Assembly: GCA_024691085.1 (NCBI GenBank)
Contig: JAILNX010000027.1
Coordinates: 1-64,000, forward strand
DNA length: 64,000 nt
Reading direction: 5' to 3'
Source: Clostridiales bacterium
GTDB lineage: Bacteria > Bacillota > Clostridia > Christensenellales > CAG-138
Of the stretch, positions 18,955 through 31,385 are shown one piece after another. Under the pieces are notes generated by a model. That model worked only from the letters and a program-made list of their open reading frames with translations, was not told where the DNA came from and ran no database searches. Positions within the stretch are counted from its first letter, which is position 1, and every line of letters begins with the position of its first letter. The position numbers and the translations under genes are program-made.

Positions 18955-21900
18955 TTATTCTTCGCTTGCGGCAACGTCTACGTTCCTGTAGCGCTTTAAG
19001 CCTACGCCGGCGGGAATGAGCTTGCCGAGTATGACGTTCTCCTTAAGACCTACGAGAGGATCGACCTTGCCCTTGATCGCGGCCTCGGTGAGCACCCTGG
19101 TGGTCTCCTGGAAGGACGCGGCGGACAGGAACGAATCGGTCGCGAGAGCGGACTTCGTGATGCCGAGGAGCTTGCGCTTCGCGACGGCGGGAGTGCCGCC
19201 GAGAGCGACGATGCGCTCGTTTTCGGACTCGAAGCGGAAGATATCGACGATCTCGCCGGGGAGAAGATCGGTATCGCCGGACTCCTCGACCTGTACCTTC
19301 CTAAGCATCTGGCGGATGATGACCTCGATATGCTTATCGCTGATCTCAACGCCCTGCAGACGGTAGACCGACTGGACCTCCTTGAGCATATAGGCCTGAA
19401 CGCCCTTTACGCCCTTGATCTTGAGGATATCGTGCGGGTTGACCGAGCCCTCGGTCAGCTCGTCGCCGGCCTCGACGACGGAGCCGTCTTTGACCTTGAG
19501 CTTGGAGCCGAACGGGATCAGGTACTTCTCGCACTCGCCCTCGTCGTTGGTGATGACCGCCTCGGTCTTCTTGCCGTCGGTCTTCATCTGGACGGTGCCG
19601 CTTATCTCGGTGATGACGGCAAGGCCCTTGGGCTTCCTTGCCTCGAAGATCTCCTCTACGCGGGGAAGACCCTGTGTGATATCCTCGCTCGTCGCGATAC
19701 CGCCGGCGTGGAACGTACGCATGGTGAGCTGCGTACCGGGTTCGCCGATCGCCTGAGCGGCGATGATGCCGACAGCCTCGCCGATATCGACGGTCTTGCC
19801 GGTGGTGAGGTTGGAGCCGTAGCACTTGGTGCAGACGCCGTGCTCGCAGCGGCAGGTGAAGACGGTCCTGATCTCGACCTCGGTGATGCCCGCGGCGATG
19901 ATCTTGTCCCTGATCTCATAGGTGATCATCTCGTTGCCGCCGACGATGAGCTCGCCGGTCTCGGGATGATAGATGGGCTTGACAGTGTAGCGGCCGAGGA
20001 TCCTGTCGCCGAGGGGCTCGATGGGCTTTTCGCCCTCGCCGATCTGGCGGACGACCATGCCGCGTACGGGCTCGTTCCTCTCCGCGAAGCAGTCCTGCTC
20101 GCGCACGATGACGTTATGGGAAACGTCGACGAGACGGCGGGTAAGATAACCGGAGTCCGCGGTACGGAGCGCGGTGTCGGCAAGACCCTTGCGCGCGCCG
20201 TGGGAGGAAATGAAGAACTCGAGGACGGAGAGGCCTTCGCGGAAGTTCGCGCGGATAGGAACCTCGATGGTCTGACCGGACGGGTCGGCCATAAGTCCGC
20301 GCATACCGGCAAGCTGACGGATCTGAGCGGTCGATCCGCGTGCGCCGGAGTTCGCCATCATGTAGATGGGATTGATGGGAGAAAGCTTTCTCATAAGGGC
20401 GTCGGTGACCTCGCCGGTGGTCTTTTCCCACTCGGCGATAACGCGCTTTCTCCTGTCCTCCTTGGAGAGAAGACCCATGCGGTAGATCTCGTCGATCTCG
20501 GCGCATGCGGCGTCGGCGGCTGCGAGCAGCTCCTTCTTCTCCTCGGGAACGGTTATATCCTGGAAGCCGACGGTGATGCCGCCCCTGGTCGAGTAAGAGA
20601 AGCCGAGCTTCTTTACGCGGTCGAGCACCTGGCTGGTGATCGTGGGGCCGTGCTTCCTGTAGCAGTAATCGACGATCTTCGCGATGTCCTTCTTGACGAC
20701 GAGCTTATCGACCTCGAGCTTGAACATATCGTCCACGGTGGCGCGGCTCTTTACGAAGCCGAGATCCTGCGGAAGAGCGTTGTTGAATATGAGACGGCCG
20801 ATGGAGGTCTTGATGACCTTCCTGTACTTCTCGCCCTCGAACTCACGCTCGACTCTGATCTTGACCAGCGCGTGCAGGGACAGGGAGCCCGTCTGATACG
20901 CCATGAGCGCCTCCTCCTCGGAGGAATACGCCTTGCCCTCGCCCTTGTGGATACGGCGGAGAGTGGGGTTCATCATGAGCTGCTTTACGTCCTCGCCCGA
21001 ATAGTCGATGCAGGAAGTCTCGGCGATGAGGTCCTTGACCATCCGGTCGAGAGCGGCCTCGTAATCCTCGGCGGCGAAGAGCTTCGTGAGCTCGGCGTCG
21101 GAGAATATGGCGTTGACGGCCTTATTGACGTTGACCTCGCCGACCTCGGTATGCTTTATCAAGGACTCGGCGACGGTCTTCCTGTTCCACTCATTCAGCT
21201 CGTCGGAGCGGAGAGTCAGATAGTAGCAGCCCATGACCATATCCTGCGTCGGGCAGACGACGGGCTTGCCGTCCTGGGGCTTTAAGATGTTGTTCGCGGC
21301 GAGCATCAGGAACCTCGCCTCGGCCTGAGCCTCGACGGAAAGGGGTACGTGCACCGCCATCTGGTCGCCGTCGAAGTCCGCGTTGTAAGCGGTACATGCG
21401 AGCGGGTGGAGCTTGAGCGCGCGGCCCTCGACGAGGACGGGCTCAAACGCCTGGATGCCCAGCCTGTGCAGCGTCGGAGCGCGGTTCAGGAGCACGGGGT
21501 GATCCTTGATGACGCCTTCGAGAACGTCCCAGACCTCGGGACGGACTCTTTCGACCATGCGCTTGGCGGACTTGATATTGTGAGCGTAGCCCTTCTCGGT
21601 GAGCTTTTTCATCACGAAGGGCTTGAACAGCTCGAGCGCCATCTCCTTGGGGAGACCGCACTGGAACATCTTGAGATCCGGGCCGACGACGATAACGGAA
21701 CGGCCGGAATAGTCGACGCGCTTGCCGAGCAGGTTCTGACGGAAACGTCCCTGCTTGCCGCGCAGCATATCGGAAAGGCTCTTCAGGGGCCTGTTGCCCG
21801 GGCCGGTGACGGCGCGCCCGCGGCGGCCGTTGTCGATGAGAGCGTCGACGGCTTCCTGGAGCATGCGCTTCTCGTTCCTGACGATGATGTCGGGAGCGTG

Positions 21901-22725
21901 GAGCTCGAGGAGCCTCTTCAAGCGGTTGTTCCTGTTGATGACGCGCCTGTAAAGGTCATTCAGGTCGCTGGTCGCGAACCTGCCGCCGTCGAGCTGCACC
22001 ATCGGGCGCAGATCGGGCGGAATGACGGGGATAACGTCGAGTATGATCCACTCGGGCTTGTTGCCGCTCTTGATGAACGCCTCGACGACCTCGAGCCTCT
22101 TTATGGCGTTGGTGCGCTTCTGACCGGAGGAGCCCTGAGCTTCCTCGCGGAGCTCGGCCTCGAGCTTTTCAAGGTCGATCTGCATCAGAAGATCCTTGAT
22201 CGCCTCGGCGCCCATACCGGCCTTGAAGGCCTTGGGGCCGTACTCGGCCTGAGCGTCCCTGTATTCCTTATCGGTCATCAGCTGCTTGAGCTGCAGGGGC
22301 GTATTGCCGGGATCCGTCACGACGAAGGACGCGAAGTACAGGATCTTCTCAAGATCCTTGGGGTTCATGTCGAGGAGCATCTTCATGCGGCAGGGAATGC
22401 CCTTGAAGTACCAGATATGGGAAACAGGAGCTGCGAGCTCGATATGGCCCATGCGCTCGCGGCGAACCTTCGCGCGCGTTACCTCGACGCCGCACTTCTC
22501 GCAGACGACGCCCTTGTACCTGATCCTCTTATACCTTCCGCAGTGGCATTCCCAGTCCTTCGTCGGCCCGAATATGCGCTCGCAGAAAAGGCCGTCGCGC
22601 TCGGGCTTCAGAGTCCTGTAATTGATGGTCTCGGGCTTCTTGACCTCGCCGTGGGACCATTCTCTTATCTTTTCGGGCGATGCAAGCCCTATCTGAATAG
22701 CATCGAAATTCGTAAGCTCAAACAC
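18955..22725 (-). CDS. rpoC: RNA polymerase subunit beta'
   Basis: The catalytic large subunit of RNA polymerase, 1256 residues. The N-terminal zinc site is [20 protein letters not shown], the active-site Mg motif is [12 protein letters not shown], and the second zinc site ends [13 protein letters not shown]. The bridge and trigger regions ([19 protein letters not shown] and [16 protein letters not shown]) are intact. It lies 23 bases behind rpoB. Length and motifs are standard for Bacillota. Confidence 0.99.
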   Translation of the reverse strand: MFELTNFDAIQIGLASPEKIREWSHGEVKKPETINYRTLKPERDGLFCERIFGPTKDWECHCGRYKRIRYKGVVCEKCGVEVTRAKVRRERMGHIELAAPVSHIWYFKGIPCRMKMLLDMNPKDLEKILYFASFVVTDPGNTPLQLKQLMTDKEYRDAQAEYGPKAFKAGMGAEAIKDLLMQIDLEKLEAELREEAQGSSGQKRTNAIKRLEVVEAFIKSGNKPEWIILDVIPVIPPDLRPMVQLDGGRFATSDLNDLYRRVINRNNRLKRLLELHAPDIIVRNEKRMLQEAVDALIDNGRRGRAVTGPGNRPLKSLSDMLRGKQGRFRQNLLGKRVDYSGRSVIVVGPDLKMFQCGLPKEMALELFKPFVMKKLTEKGYAHNIKSAKRMVERVRPEVWDVLEGVIKDHPVLLNRAPTLHRLGIQAFEPVLVEGRALKLHPLACTAYNADFDGDQMAVHVPLSVEAQAEARFLMLAANNILKPQDGKPVVCPTQDMVMGCYYLTLRSDELNEWNRKTVAESLIKHTEVGEVNVNKAVNAIFSDAELTKLFAAEDYEAALDRMVKDLIAETSCIDYSGEDVKQLMMNPTLRRIHKGEGKAYSSEEEALMAYQTGSLSLHALVKIRVEREFEGEKYRKVIKTSIGRLIFNNALPQDLGFVKSRATVDDMFKLEVDKLVVKKDIAKIVDYCYRKHGPTITSQVLDRVKKLGFSYSTRGGITVGFQDITVPEEKKELLAAADAACAEIDEIYRMGLLSKEDRRKRVIAEWEKTTGEVTDALMRKLSPINPIYMMANSGARGSTAQIRQLAGMRGLMADPSGQTIEVPIRANFREGLSVLEFFISSHGARKGLADTALRTADSGYLTRRLVDVSHNVIVREQDCFAERNEPVRGMVVRQIGEGEKPIEPLGDRILGRYTVKPIYHPETGELIVGGNEMITYEIRDKIIAAGITEVEIRTVFTCRCEHGVCTKCYGSNLTTGKTVDIGEAVGIIAAQAIGEPGTQLTMRTFHAGGIATSEDITQGLPRVEEIFEARKPKGLAVITEISGTVQMKTDGKKTEAVITNDEGECEKYLIPFGSKLKVKDGSVVEAGDELTEGSVNPHDILKIKGVKGVQAYMLKEVQSVYRLQGVEISDKHIEVIIRQMLRKVQVEESGDTDLLPGEIVDIFRFESENERIVALGGTPAVAKRKLLGITKSALATDSFLSAASFQETTRVLTEAAIKGKVDPLVGLKENVILGKLIPAGVGLKRYRNVDVAASEE

Positions 22726-22748
22726 TTTTTATTTCTCCCTTCCGACTG

Positions 22749-26702
<3,954 letters not shown>

Positions 26703-26831
26703 CGATTTATCTCCTTCCTGACGGCAAACGCTTATTCGCCGCGTGAGTTTCAAAAGTGTTCTTTCAGTCCCCCGGGAAATGGCGGAACGCGATTTTCCCT
26801 TTAAAATGCTTGGAAAAAGCCGTTTCCGTGG

Positions 26832-26857
26832 AATGCGGCGGGGACATAAGCCGCATT
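26832..26857 (-). other. Hairpin in the rpoB leader
   Basis: AATGCGGC pairs with GCCGCATT around ten bases, about 130 bases before the rpoB start. Further downstream the leader reads CCGTGGAAACGGCTTTTTCC in opposite orientation blocks, a possible weak attenuator. Otherwise the 180-base leader shows nothing I recognise. Confidence 0.4.
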
Positions 26858-26881
26858 TTACCCATATTATAACAATTTAGC

Positions 26882-26910
26882 ATTATATGTTCCCCGGGCC
26901 GTTTTGTCAA
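26882..26910 (-). promoter_or_regulatory. Promoter of rpoBC
   Basis: Perfect TTGACA (26905-26910), 17-base spacer, perfect TATAAT (26882-26887). Transcription should begin near 26875, leaving a leader of about 170 bases. Confidence 0.93.
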
Positions 26911-26950
26911 GAGGGTCAAACGCGGGTGGAAAAAATATATTTATAAAGTC

Positions 26951-26979
26951 TTTTCAACACTTGATTTTTTTGATATAAT
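26951..26979 (+). promoter_or_regulatory. Promoter of the sugar nucleotidyltransferase gene
   Basis: TTTTCA (26951-26956), 17 bases, perfect TATAAT (26974-26979). It lies 38 bases before the start codon and is divergent from the rpoBC promoter. Confidence 0.7.
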
Positions 26980-27017
26980 ACACAGGTAACGAATATGAAA
27001 ACCGGAGGTAAATAACA

Positions 27018-27935
27018 ATGTCCACTAAACCCGCACTTGTCATCATGGCGGCAGGCATGGGCTCCCGCTACGGCGGACTCAAGCAGCTAGATCCCTTCGA
27101 CGACTACGGCAATTTCATCATCGACTATTCCTGCTTCGACGCGATCCGCGCAGGCTTCGATCATATCGTCTTCATCATCAAGAGCGCGATCTACGATGAT
27201 TTCGTATCCACCATCGGCAAGCGCGTGTCGAAGTACGCGAAGGTCGATTACGTCCTCCAGGAGCTTGACAAGATCCCCGAAGGCTTCACCATTCCCGAGG
27301 GCCGCGTAAAGCCCTGGGGCACCAGTCACGCAATCCTCTGCGCCGCAGAGGTCGTCGACGGCCCCTTCGCCGTCATCGGCGCGGACGATTACTTCGGGCC
27401 GAACGGCTTCAAGATCATCTACGACTATCTCGTGAGCCATCCCGAGGAGTCCGAGTGGGGCATGATCGGCTATGACGTCGTGAACACCCTTCCGCCCGAG
27501 GGCTTCGTCGCGAGGGGCGAGTGCGCCGTCAACGAGGAGGGCTTCCTCACCGACATAGTCGAGCGCAAAAAGCTCCGCCGCGCGGGCGATAACGCCGAGT
27601 ACACCCTCGACGACGGCGAGACCTTCGTACCCGTTCCCGCCGGCACCTGCGTCAGCATGAACTTCTTCGGCTTCAAGCCCGCCCTCTTCGACGAGATAAG
27701 GGAGCACTTTCCCGTCTTCCTCAAGGAGAACATCCCCCTCGATCCCATGAAGTGCGAGGATCTCCTGCCCGACGCCGTCCGCCGCGCCATCGCGACCGGC
27801 AAGTACAGGGTAAAGGTGCTCGCCACTCCCGACAAGTGGTACGGCGTCACCAACCGTGAGGATAAGCCCGTCGTCGTGAACGCACTCAGGCAGTTTACGG
27901 AAGAGGGGCTTTACCCGGAAGGTCTCTGGAAATAA
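27018..27935 (+). CDS. Sugar-phosphate nucleotidyltransferase
   Basis: A 305-residue member of the NTP-transferase superfamily, which makes NDP-sugars from NTP and a sugar phosphate. The N-terminal nucleotide loop is MAAGMGSRYGGLKQLDP and a metal-site block appears as FAVIGADDYFG. The ATG follows GGAGGTAAATAAC. It is a single-gene unit with its own promoter and terminator. Family members in Clostridia are annotated as GalU-like or generic nucleotidyltransferases; the sugar and base cannot be told from sequence. Confidence 0.88.
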   Translation: MSTKPALVIMAAGMGSRYGGLKQLDPFDDYGNFIIDYSCFDAIRAGFDHIVFIIKSAIYDDFVSTIGKRVSKYAKVDYVLQELDKIPEGFTIPEGRVKPWGTSHAILCAAEVVDGPFAVIGADDYFGPNGFKIIYDYLVSHPEESEWGMIGYDVVNTLPPEGFVARGECAVNEEGFLTDIVERKKLRRAGDNAEYTLDDGETFVPVPAGTCVSMNFFGFKPALFDEIREHFPVFLKENIPLDPMKCEDLLPDAVRRAIATGKYRVKVLATPDKWYGVTNREDKPVVVNALRQFTEEGLYPEGLWK

Positions 27936-27947
27936 CACAGCGGCACA

Positions 27948-27982
27948 AAAAAAGGATCCTGCGGCGCAGGATCCTTTTTTAT
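27948..27982. terminator. Bidirectional terminator
   Basis: GGATCCTGC/GCAGGATCC around three bases, flanked by A7 and T7. It serves the nucleotidyltransferase gene and the converging minus-strand DUF4364 gene. Confidence 0.95.
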
Positions 27983-27990
27983 TGTTTTCT

Positions 27991-28524
27991 TTATTCTTCT
28001 TTTCCGTTAAGGCTTTCGAGCACGTTCATGTATATCCCGTCCGCGCCGTTCAGCCAGTTTCTTTCGGCGTTCGCAGCGCTCGGCGCGTCGGGCATGCGAA
28101 GCTTCATCTCGAACACCACGCCCTCTTTTTCGATAAGGGCAAGGCTCAGATCCCACGAGCCGTCGGGTCTCGGCTCGGCGTCCGCCGATACCGAGTTCTG
28201 CCTGCGCACCTCCGCGCGTTTCTCGTCCGCGAGCCCCGTGATCTCGTCGCGTACAGACTTCGGGATCTCCCTGTCGAAGGTCTCGGAGAGCGTTATACCC
28301 TTCTCCGTCAGATAGACGAGCTGGGAGAGCTTCGAGGGCACGGACAGAAGATACTGCTCCCTCTCAAGTTCCGCCGCGAGTCCGCACATCGTGAAATAAT
28401 CCGTGCCGTCGACCTCCGTGAGCACGGTAAACACCTGCTCGCGCGTGACCGCCGTGCGGAAGCTCTTGATAATATAAAGAATATAAAGCTTTACCCTGTT
28501 GTCGCCGTCCGAGAAAAAAGCCAT
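27991..28524 (-). CDS. DUF4364 family protein
   Basis: A 177-residue protein beginning MAFFSDGDNRVKLYILYIIK, with an N-terminal winged-helix-like region (about 10-90) and a C-terminal alpha/beta part. The sequence fits DUF4364, a clostridial family of unknown function that is often treated as a possible transcription regulator. It is the second gene behind the Nudix hydrolase, separated by 15 bases. Confidence 0.85.
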   Translation of the reverse strand: MAFFSDGDNRVKLYILYIIKSFRTAVTREQVFTVLTEVDGTDYFTMCGLAAELEREQYLLSVPSKLSQLVYLTEKGITLSETFDREIPKSVRDEITGLADEKRAEVRRQNSVSADAEPRPDGSWDLSLALIEKEGVVFEMKLRMPDAPSAANAERNWLNGADGIYMNVLESLNGKEE

Positions 28525-28539
28525 CCTGCCTCCCTGTTT

Positions 28540-29061
28540 TCAGCGAAAGAAGTACCCTTCGTGAATCAGCATCTCGAGCACCTTTGCCTCGCGCTCGATC
28601 ATGTCCCTGTCCTTCCTGCCGTGATCCCGCGTGCGGTTGACCGCGATCGCCTCGTCAGGCTCGACGAACTCGAGCGTGAAGCCCTCCGCGTCCTCATAGC
28701 CGTCCAGCTTCTGCGGCATCACCTCGTCCGAGACCTCGCAGAAATAATAGTAGTTATCCTGCACGAACCGCTCGTGCGCGTCCTTCGTGCTCCTCTGGAC
28801 GCGGTGGACGCAGCCGTATTCGCGCACCGACTCCGGCTTTACCACGAGCCCCGCCTCCTCAAGCGTTTCGCGTATCACCGCCGCCTTACGGCTCTCGCCC
28901 GGCTCGATGCCGCCGCCCGGGAACTTGTAATAATCGAACTTTTGGCTGTGCACCATGGCGATCCTGCCGTCCCTGATTATTATCGCTCGCGCGGAGTTTC
29001 TCGTGAACGTACGGCTGCAGGAGCCGTAGTTCTTCTTGTCGATCTCGAATAACAGACGCAT
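28540..29061 (-). CDS. Nudix hydrolase
   Basis: A 173-residue enzyme that should cleave a nucleoside diphosphate linked to another moiety. The Nudix box is complete: GGIEPGESRKAAVIRETLEE followed by AG. The start at 29061 has GGAGG 8-10 bases upstream. It leads a two-gene unit with DUF4364 from the promoter at 29098-29126. The long C-terminal part with YEDAEGFTLEFVEPDEA suggests a specialised substrate, but none can be named. Confidence 0.9.
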   Translation of the reverse strand: MRLLFEIDKKNYGSCSRTFTRNSARAIIIRDGRIAMVHSQKFDYYKFPGGGIEPGESRKAAVIRETLEEAGLVVKPESVREYGCVHRVQRSTKDAHERFVQDNYYYFCEVSDEVMPQKLDGYEDAEGFTLEFVEPDEAIAVNRTRDHGRKDRDMIEREAKVLEMLIHEGYFFR

Positions 29062-29097
29062 TTTCGAAGGCCTCCGGAGCGTACTTTCCTTATTTCA

Positions 29098-29126
29098 ACT
29101 ATATCAGTTTCCGCCCGTAATGTCAA
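29098..29126 (-). promoter_or_regulatory. Promoter of the Nudix-DUF4364 unit
   Basis: Perfect TTGACA (29121-29126), 17 bases, TATAGT (29098-29103) on the minus strand. The -35 box lies close to the end of the DUF4177 gene. Confidence 0.9.
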
Positions 29127-29135
29127 CGGAAAACG

Positions 29136-29306
29136 TCATTTATCCCTCTGAAGCAGGACTACGACCTTGCCCCTTATATCGGCGGTCATATCGACGTCGA
29201 ATCCGACGACCTCCCAGCCCTCCGCGGACATATCGGAAAGCTCCTTTTCGATCTCCTCATACGGGGTCTGCGACTTTCTGAACTCGATTATTTTGTACTC
29301 CTTCAT
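29136..29306 (-). CDS. DUF4177 family small protein
   Basis: From ATG 29306 (behind AAGGAGG) the gene encodes 56 residues, MKEYKIIEFRKSQTPYEEIE, then MSAEGWEVVGFD and a final VVVLLQRDK. This short alpha/beta pattern fits DUF4177, whose function is unknown. It lies 23 bases behind the GNAT gene and is probably cotranscribed with it. Confidence 0.8.
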   Translation of the reverse strand: MKEYKIIEFRKSQTPYEEIEKELSDMSAEGWEVVGFDVDMTADIRGKVVVLLQRDK

Positions 29307-29329
29307 GTTTTGCCTCCTTACGAACAAAG

Positions 29330-29776
29330 TCAGATATCGAACCTGAAAACGCACTTTTCGGTGTCGCCTTCGTTTACGCGCATGTCGTTGTCCTCGGGAA
29401 GCTCCTTTATCCCGAGAAACTCGCCTTTTAAGTACTCAAGCGTCTTCCGCGACGGCAGATTGCCGGGATCGCAGGTGATATAGAGGTGATCCATGCCGTG
29501 CTTTTTCGCAAGCTTGAACAGAAGTCTGCACGCCTTCGCGGCCAAGTGCCGCCCGCGGTAAGGCTCGTCGACCGAGTATCCGATGTGTCCGCCGTAGAAA
29601 AGCCCCTCCGAATAACCGATGCGGAGGTCGCACCTGCCCATCTTATTGCCCTGCCTGTCGCAGATGAAAAAGTGATACGCGGGCACCCATTTCCTTACGG
29701 GATCCGCCTCTTTAAGCCGCTCGACGACGAGCTTTATCTCGTCGCTTTCAAGAAAAGACGTGTCCAGAAACTCCAT
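29330..29776 (-). CDS. GNAT family N-acetyltransferase
   Basis: A 148-residue acetyltransferase using acetyl-CoA. It has the GNAT fold order with IGYSVDEPYRGRHLAAKACR as the acetyl-CoA loop (R/QxxGxG/A-like: YRGRHLA) and a C-terminal ITCDPGNLPSRKTLEYL block typical of the family. The start follows AAGGAG. A promoter lies at 29842-29870. The substrate is unknown. Confidence 0.85.
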   Translation of the reverse strand: MEFLDTSFLESDEIKLVVERLKEADPVRKWVPAYHFFICDRQGNKMGRCDLRIGYSEGLFYGGHIGYSVDEPYRGRHLAAKACRLLFKLAKKHGMDHLYITCDPGNLPSRKTLEYLKGEFLGIKELPEDNDMRVNEGDTEKCVFRFDI

Positions 29777-29841
29777 TTTCGCTCCTTATGTCACCGCTGA
29801 CCGCACTTTAAGGCCGTCCCTGCGGAGCATTTTCCGTGATG

Positions 29842-29870
29842 ATTGTACCATATCCCGCGTGTAAAAACAA
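29842..29870 (-). promoter_or_regulatory. Promoter of the GNAT-DUF4177 unit
   Basis: TTGTTT (29865-29870), 17 bases, TACAAT (29842-29847) on the minus strand. Confidence 0.75.
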
Positions 29871-29950
29871 CGTTAAACCGCTTTCGCGGGTTCTCGTGCA
29901 ACTATTTCGGAGATTACACTCTTCTGTTTGATTCCGATAAAAAAACCGGA

Positions 29951-30301
29951 TCAAGTATTTTGCTTTGCAGTCCTGCACAATGCGATCAGCATAACGCGAA
30001 TAGCCGAACATTGATCGCTCAATTCTTTAAAAGTAATTTGATCAATGTATTCTGTCCGGTACAATAATTCAAGCCAGTAACCCGTTTCACTTGCTTCTTT
30101 AAGAGCGATCTCAAGCTTTGAGATGAAATCTTTTTTGCCTTGTGCATAGTTGGCCTCATAGATATTTGCGCCGATGGAAGTGCCGCTCCTGCCGATCTGA
30201 TTGGAGATAACGGATTCGCGTTTTTCACGCAGATCTTTAACAAGGTTGATGATCTGAACGGAGAAATTCATCGAAAGATCGCGTAGTTTGGATTCGGACA
30301 T
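29951..30301 (-). CDS. Four-helix-bundle protein (S23/intervening-sequence family)
   Basis: A 116-residue all-alpha protein starting MSESKLRDLSMNFSVQIINL, with the family block SNQIGRSGTSIGANIYEA and a GKKDFISKLEIALKEASETG helix. The family was first found inside 23S rRNA intervening sequences and is related to the Avd accessory proteins of diversity-generating retroelements; its own role is unclear. ATG 30301 follows GAGGAAGGA. Here it is not inside an rRNA gene but next to an array of hairpin repeats (30361-30535). Confidence 0.88.
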   Translation of the reverse strand: MSESKLRDLSMNFSVQIINLVKDLREKRESVISNQIGRSGTSIGANIYEANYAQGKKDFISKLEIALKEASETGYWLELLYRTEYIDQITFKELSDQCSAIRVMLIALCRTAKQNT

Positions 30302-30332
30302 ATTCCTTCCTCGTTTCTGTTATTATGCATCA

Positions 30333-30361
30333 ATAGTACCATGTGTTTTATCAATTGTAAA
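30333..30361 (-). promoter_or_regulatory. Promoter of the four-helix-bundle gene
   Basis: TTTACA (30356-30361), 17 bases, TACTAT (30333-30338) on the minus strand. Its -35 box touches the first unit of the repeat array, so the array lies upstream of this start site. Confidence 0.65.
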
Positions 30362-30535
30362 GTGATGTTTGCACCTATGGCGCAAGTGATGTTATGCCTT
30401 GCGGCACAGTGATGTTTTGCGGCAAGCCGCACAGTGATGTGATGTGTTCCGCTCACGTGCCGAAGGCACACATCACGCACGAAGTGCGCATCACTTTCTA
30501 AGGAAACATCACGTTCCGCGCAAGCGGAACACATC
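30361..30535. repeat. Array of AGTGATGT repeats alternating with small hairpins, then inverted
   Basis: AGTGATGT occurs at 30361, 30385, 30408 and 30433, spaced 23-25 bases. Its inverse follows as ACATCAC at 30470 and 30506, ATCACT at 30490 and ACATC at 30531. Most spacers are a small stem: TGCC-TTGC-GGCA, TGCGG-CAAG-CCGCA, GTGCC-GAA-GGCAC, GCAC-GAA-GTGC and GTTCCGC-GCAA-GCGGAAC. In addition GATGTGTTCCGC (30441-30452) is perfectly complementary to GCGGAACACATC (30524-30535). The whole could fold as one long branched structure. Confidence 0.9.
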
Positions 30536-30539
30536 GTTC

Positions 30540-30580
30540 AAAAAAGCGTCTTTTGTCCGATAGACAAAAGACGCTTTTTT
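30540..30580. terminator. Strong bidirectional terminator
   Basis: An 18-base perfect stem (30540-30557 with 30563-30580) with a five-base loop, A6 on one side and T6 on the other. On the minus strand it follows the tRNA-Gln remnant directly. Confidence 0.93.
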
Positions 30581-30607
30581 GTGGCTGCCGAACCTGGATT
30601 TTGAACC
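30581..30607 (-). pseudogene. Remnant of the 3' end of a tRNA-Gln gene
   Basis: The 27 bases match the 3' end of the intact tRNA-Gln (30744-30769), including the CCA, acceptor strand and part of the T arm, with one inserted T. The rest of the tRNA is missing. Both copies are followed on the minus strand by a strong hairpin, so this looks like a decayed tandem tRNA copy; an integration footprint is the alternative. Confidence 0.75.
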
Positions 30608-30709
30608 CCGGTTTCGCAGCTTCTTTCGTTCATTATCGCTTGAGTGTGCGAAACCTGAGAGAAATCGCTTCCGCGATTTCTCCTGGCTCAAATAATTACC
30701 TGCAAATAC
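30608..30709. other. Two further hairpins between the tRNA copies
   Basis: GGTTTCGCA (30610-30618) pairs with TGCGAAACC (30647-30655), and GAGAAATCGC (30659-30668) pairs with GCGATTTCTC (30673-30682) around TTCC. No open frame in this stretch looks coding. Confidence 0.6.
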
Positions 30710-30743
30710 AAATGATCCCGATGCGAATGCATCGGGATCATTT
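30710..30743 (-). terminator. Hairpin directly behind tRNA-Gln
   Basis: A 15-base perfect stem (30710-30724 with 30729-30743) with loop of four bases. The T-rich tract behind it on the minus strand is poor (ATTTGTATTTG), so termination is likely but may be incomplete. Confidence 0.7.
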
Positions 30744-30744
30744 G

Positions 30745-30818
30745 TGGCTGCCGAACCTGGATTTGAACCAGGAATGAACGAGTCAGAGTCGTTAGTGTTA
30801 CCGTTACACCATTCGGCA
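30745..30818 (-). tRNA. tRNA-Gln, anticodon CTG
   Basis: The minus-strand sequence folds with acceptor TGCCGAA/TTCGGCA, a GTGT/ACAC D stem, anticodon stem AACGA/TCGTT around CTCTGAC, T arm CCTGG-TTCAAAT-CCAGG, discriminator G and encoded CCA. The anticodon CTG is at 30784-30786 (plus-strand CAG). Confidence 0.95.
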
Positions 30819-30974
30819 ATATTTCCCATTGTGCCGTCCGCCCCACATATAACACCCGCTTTCTCAAGCAGGTATTGGGTCCGCGCCCGCACACCATTGT
30901 TGCGGCCGACAAGGCCCGGAAATATGATTTGAGGGTTTATATACGGGGCGTAACGCACACCGCAGGAAACTTGT
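30819..30974 (-). other. Spacer between the two tRNA genes
   Basis: 156 bases without a gene, a clear promoter or a terminator. The two tRNAs are probably cut from one transcript. Confidence 0.5.
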
Positions 30975-31051
30975 TGGTGGGGTTAGTTGGGATCGAACCA
31001 ATGACCTCTACGATGTCAACGTAGCGCTCTAACCAGCTGAGCTATAACCCC
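30975..31051 (-). tRNA. tRNA-Val, anticodon GAC
   Basis: The minus-strand sequence folds with acceptor GGGGTTA/TAACCCC, D arm with AGCTCAGCTGGTTAGAGC, anticodon stem CTACG/CGTAG around TTGACAT, T arm with GGTTCGATCC, and encoded CCA. Anticodon GAC reads GUC/GUU valine codons. Confidence 0.95.
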
Positions 31052-31072
31052 GTGTTTTTTAGTGCAAGCATT

Positions 31073-31100
31073 ATTATACACAGTTTCATCAAAATTGCAA
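31073..31100 (-). promoter_or_regulatory. Promoter of the tRNA-Val/tRNA-Gln unit
   Basis: TTGCAA (31095-31100), 16 bases, perfect TATAAT (31073-31078) on the minus strand, 22 bases before the tRNA-Val 5' end. The following 31101-31267 shows no gene I can support. Confidence 0.8.
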
Positions 31101-31267
31101 CCCCTTTTTTAAAATATTTTTCTGGTGTGTGTAAAAATCGCTTTCTGTCTTTTTCCGTATTAATGTCCGTTTTTATCTCCGGCTGCGCGTTGCTTAATAC
31201 GAATACGAGTCCGAAGTATTATTCGCGAGTTGCAGCTTGCCGCCTTTCCATTTCTTTAAATAAGAAG

Positions 31268-31295
31268 TTGCATTTCTTACAAATTATGTTATAAT
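31268..31295 (+). promoter_or_regulatory. Promoter of the tubulin-like gene cluster
   Basis: TTGCAT (31268-31273), 16 bases, perfect TATAAT (31290-31295). The leader of about 85 bases contains a small hairpin, CGGAATC-CTTT-GATTCCG (31352-31369), just before the ribosome-binding site. Confidence 0.7.
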
Positions 31296-31385
31296 ATATG
31301 ACACTATTTAAGTAATTTTCCCTAATTCTGACATTTTAAAGCAATTATGCGCGGAATCCTTTGATTCCGTATTCAGGGGGTAAGA

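Noticed and set aside
19330..21285. 651-codon open frame opposite rpoC, and similar long antisense frames opposite fusA (916-1878), prs (3783-4964), the subtilase (10580-12379) and rpoB (23820-25517)
   Set aside because: All are shadows of clearly real genes with intact family motifs.
30361..30440. Possible CRISPR array (regular 23-25 base period)
   Set aside because: Repeats are only 8 bases, spacers are themselves hairpins, the second half is inverted and no cas genes are near.
29951..30535. Diversity-generating retroelement, because S23 proteins are related to Avd
   Set aside because: No reverse transcriptase and no template/variable repeat pair is visible nearby.
30509..30958. 149-codon minus-strand open frame over the tRNA-Gln region
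   Set aside because: It runs straight through tRNA-Gln, a terminator and several hairpins; no coding signal.
31052..31294. 80-codon plus-strand frame with a lipobox-like SVFISGC
   Set aside because: No ribosome-binding site, overlaps the tRNA-Val promoter and the promoter of the downstream cluster; composition looks non-coding.
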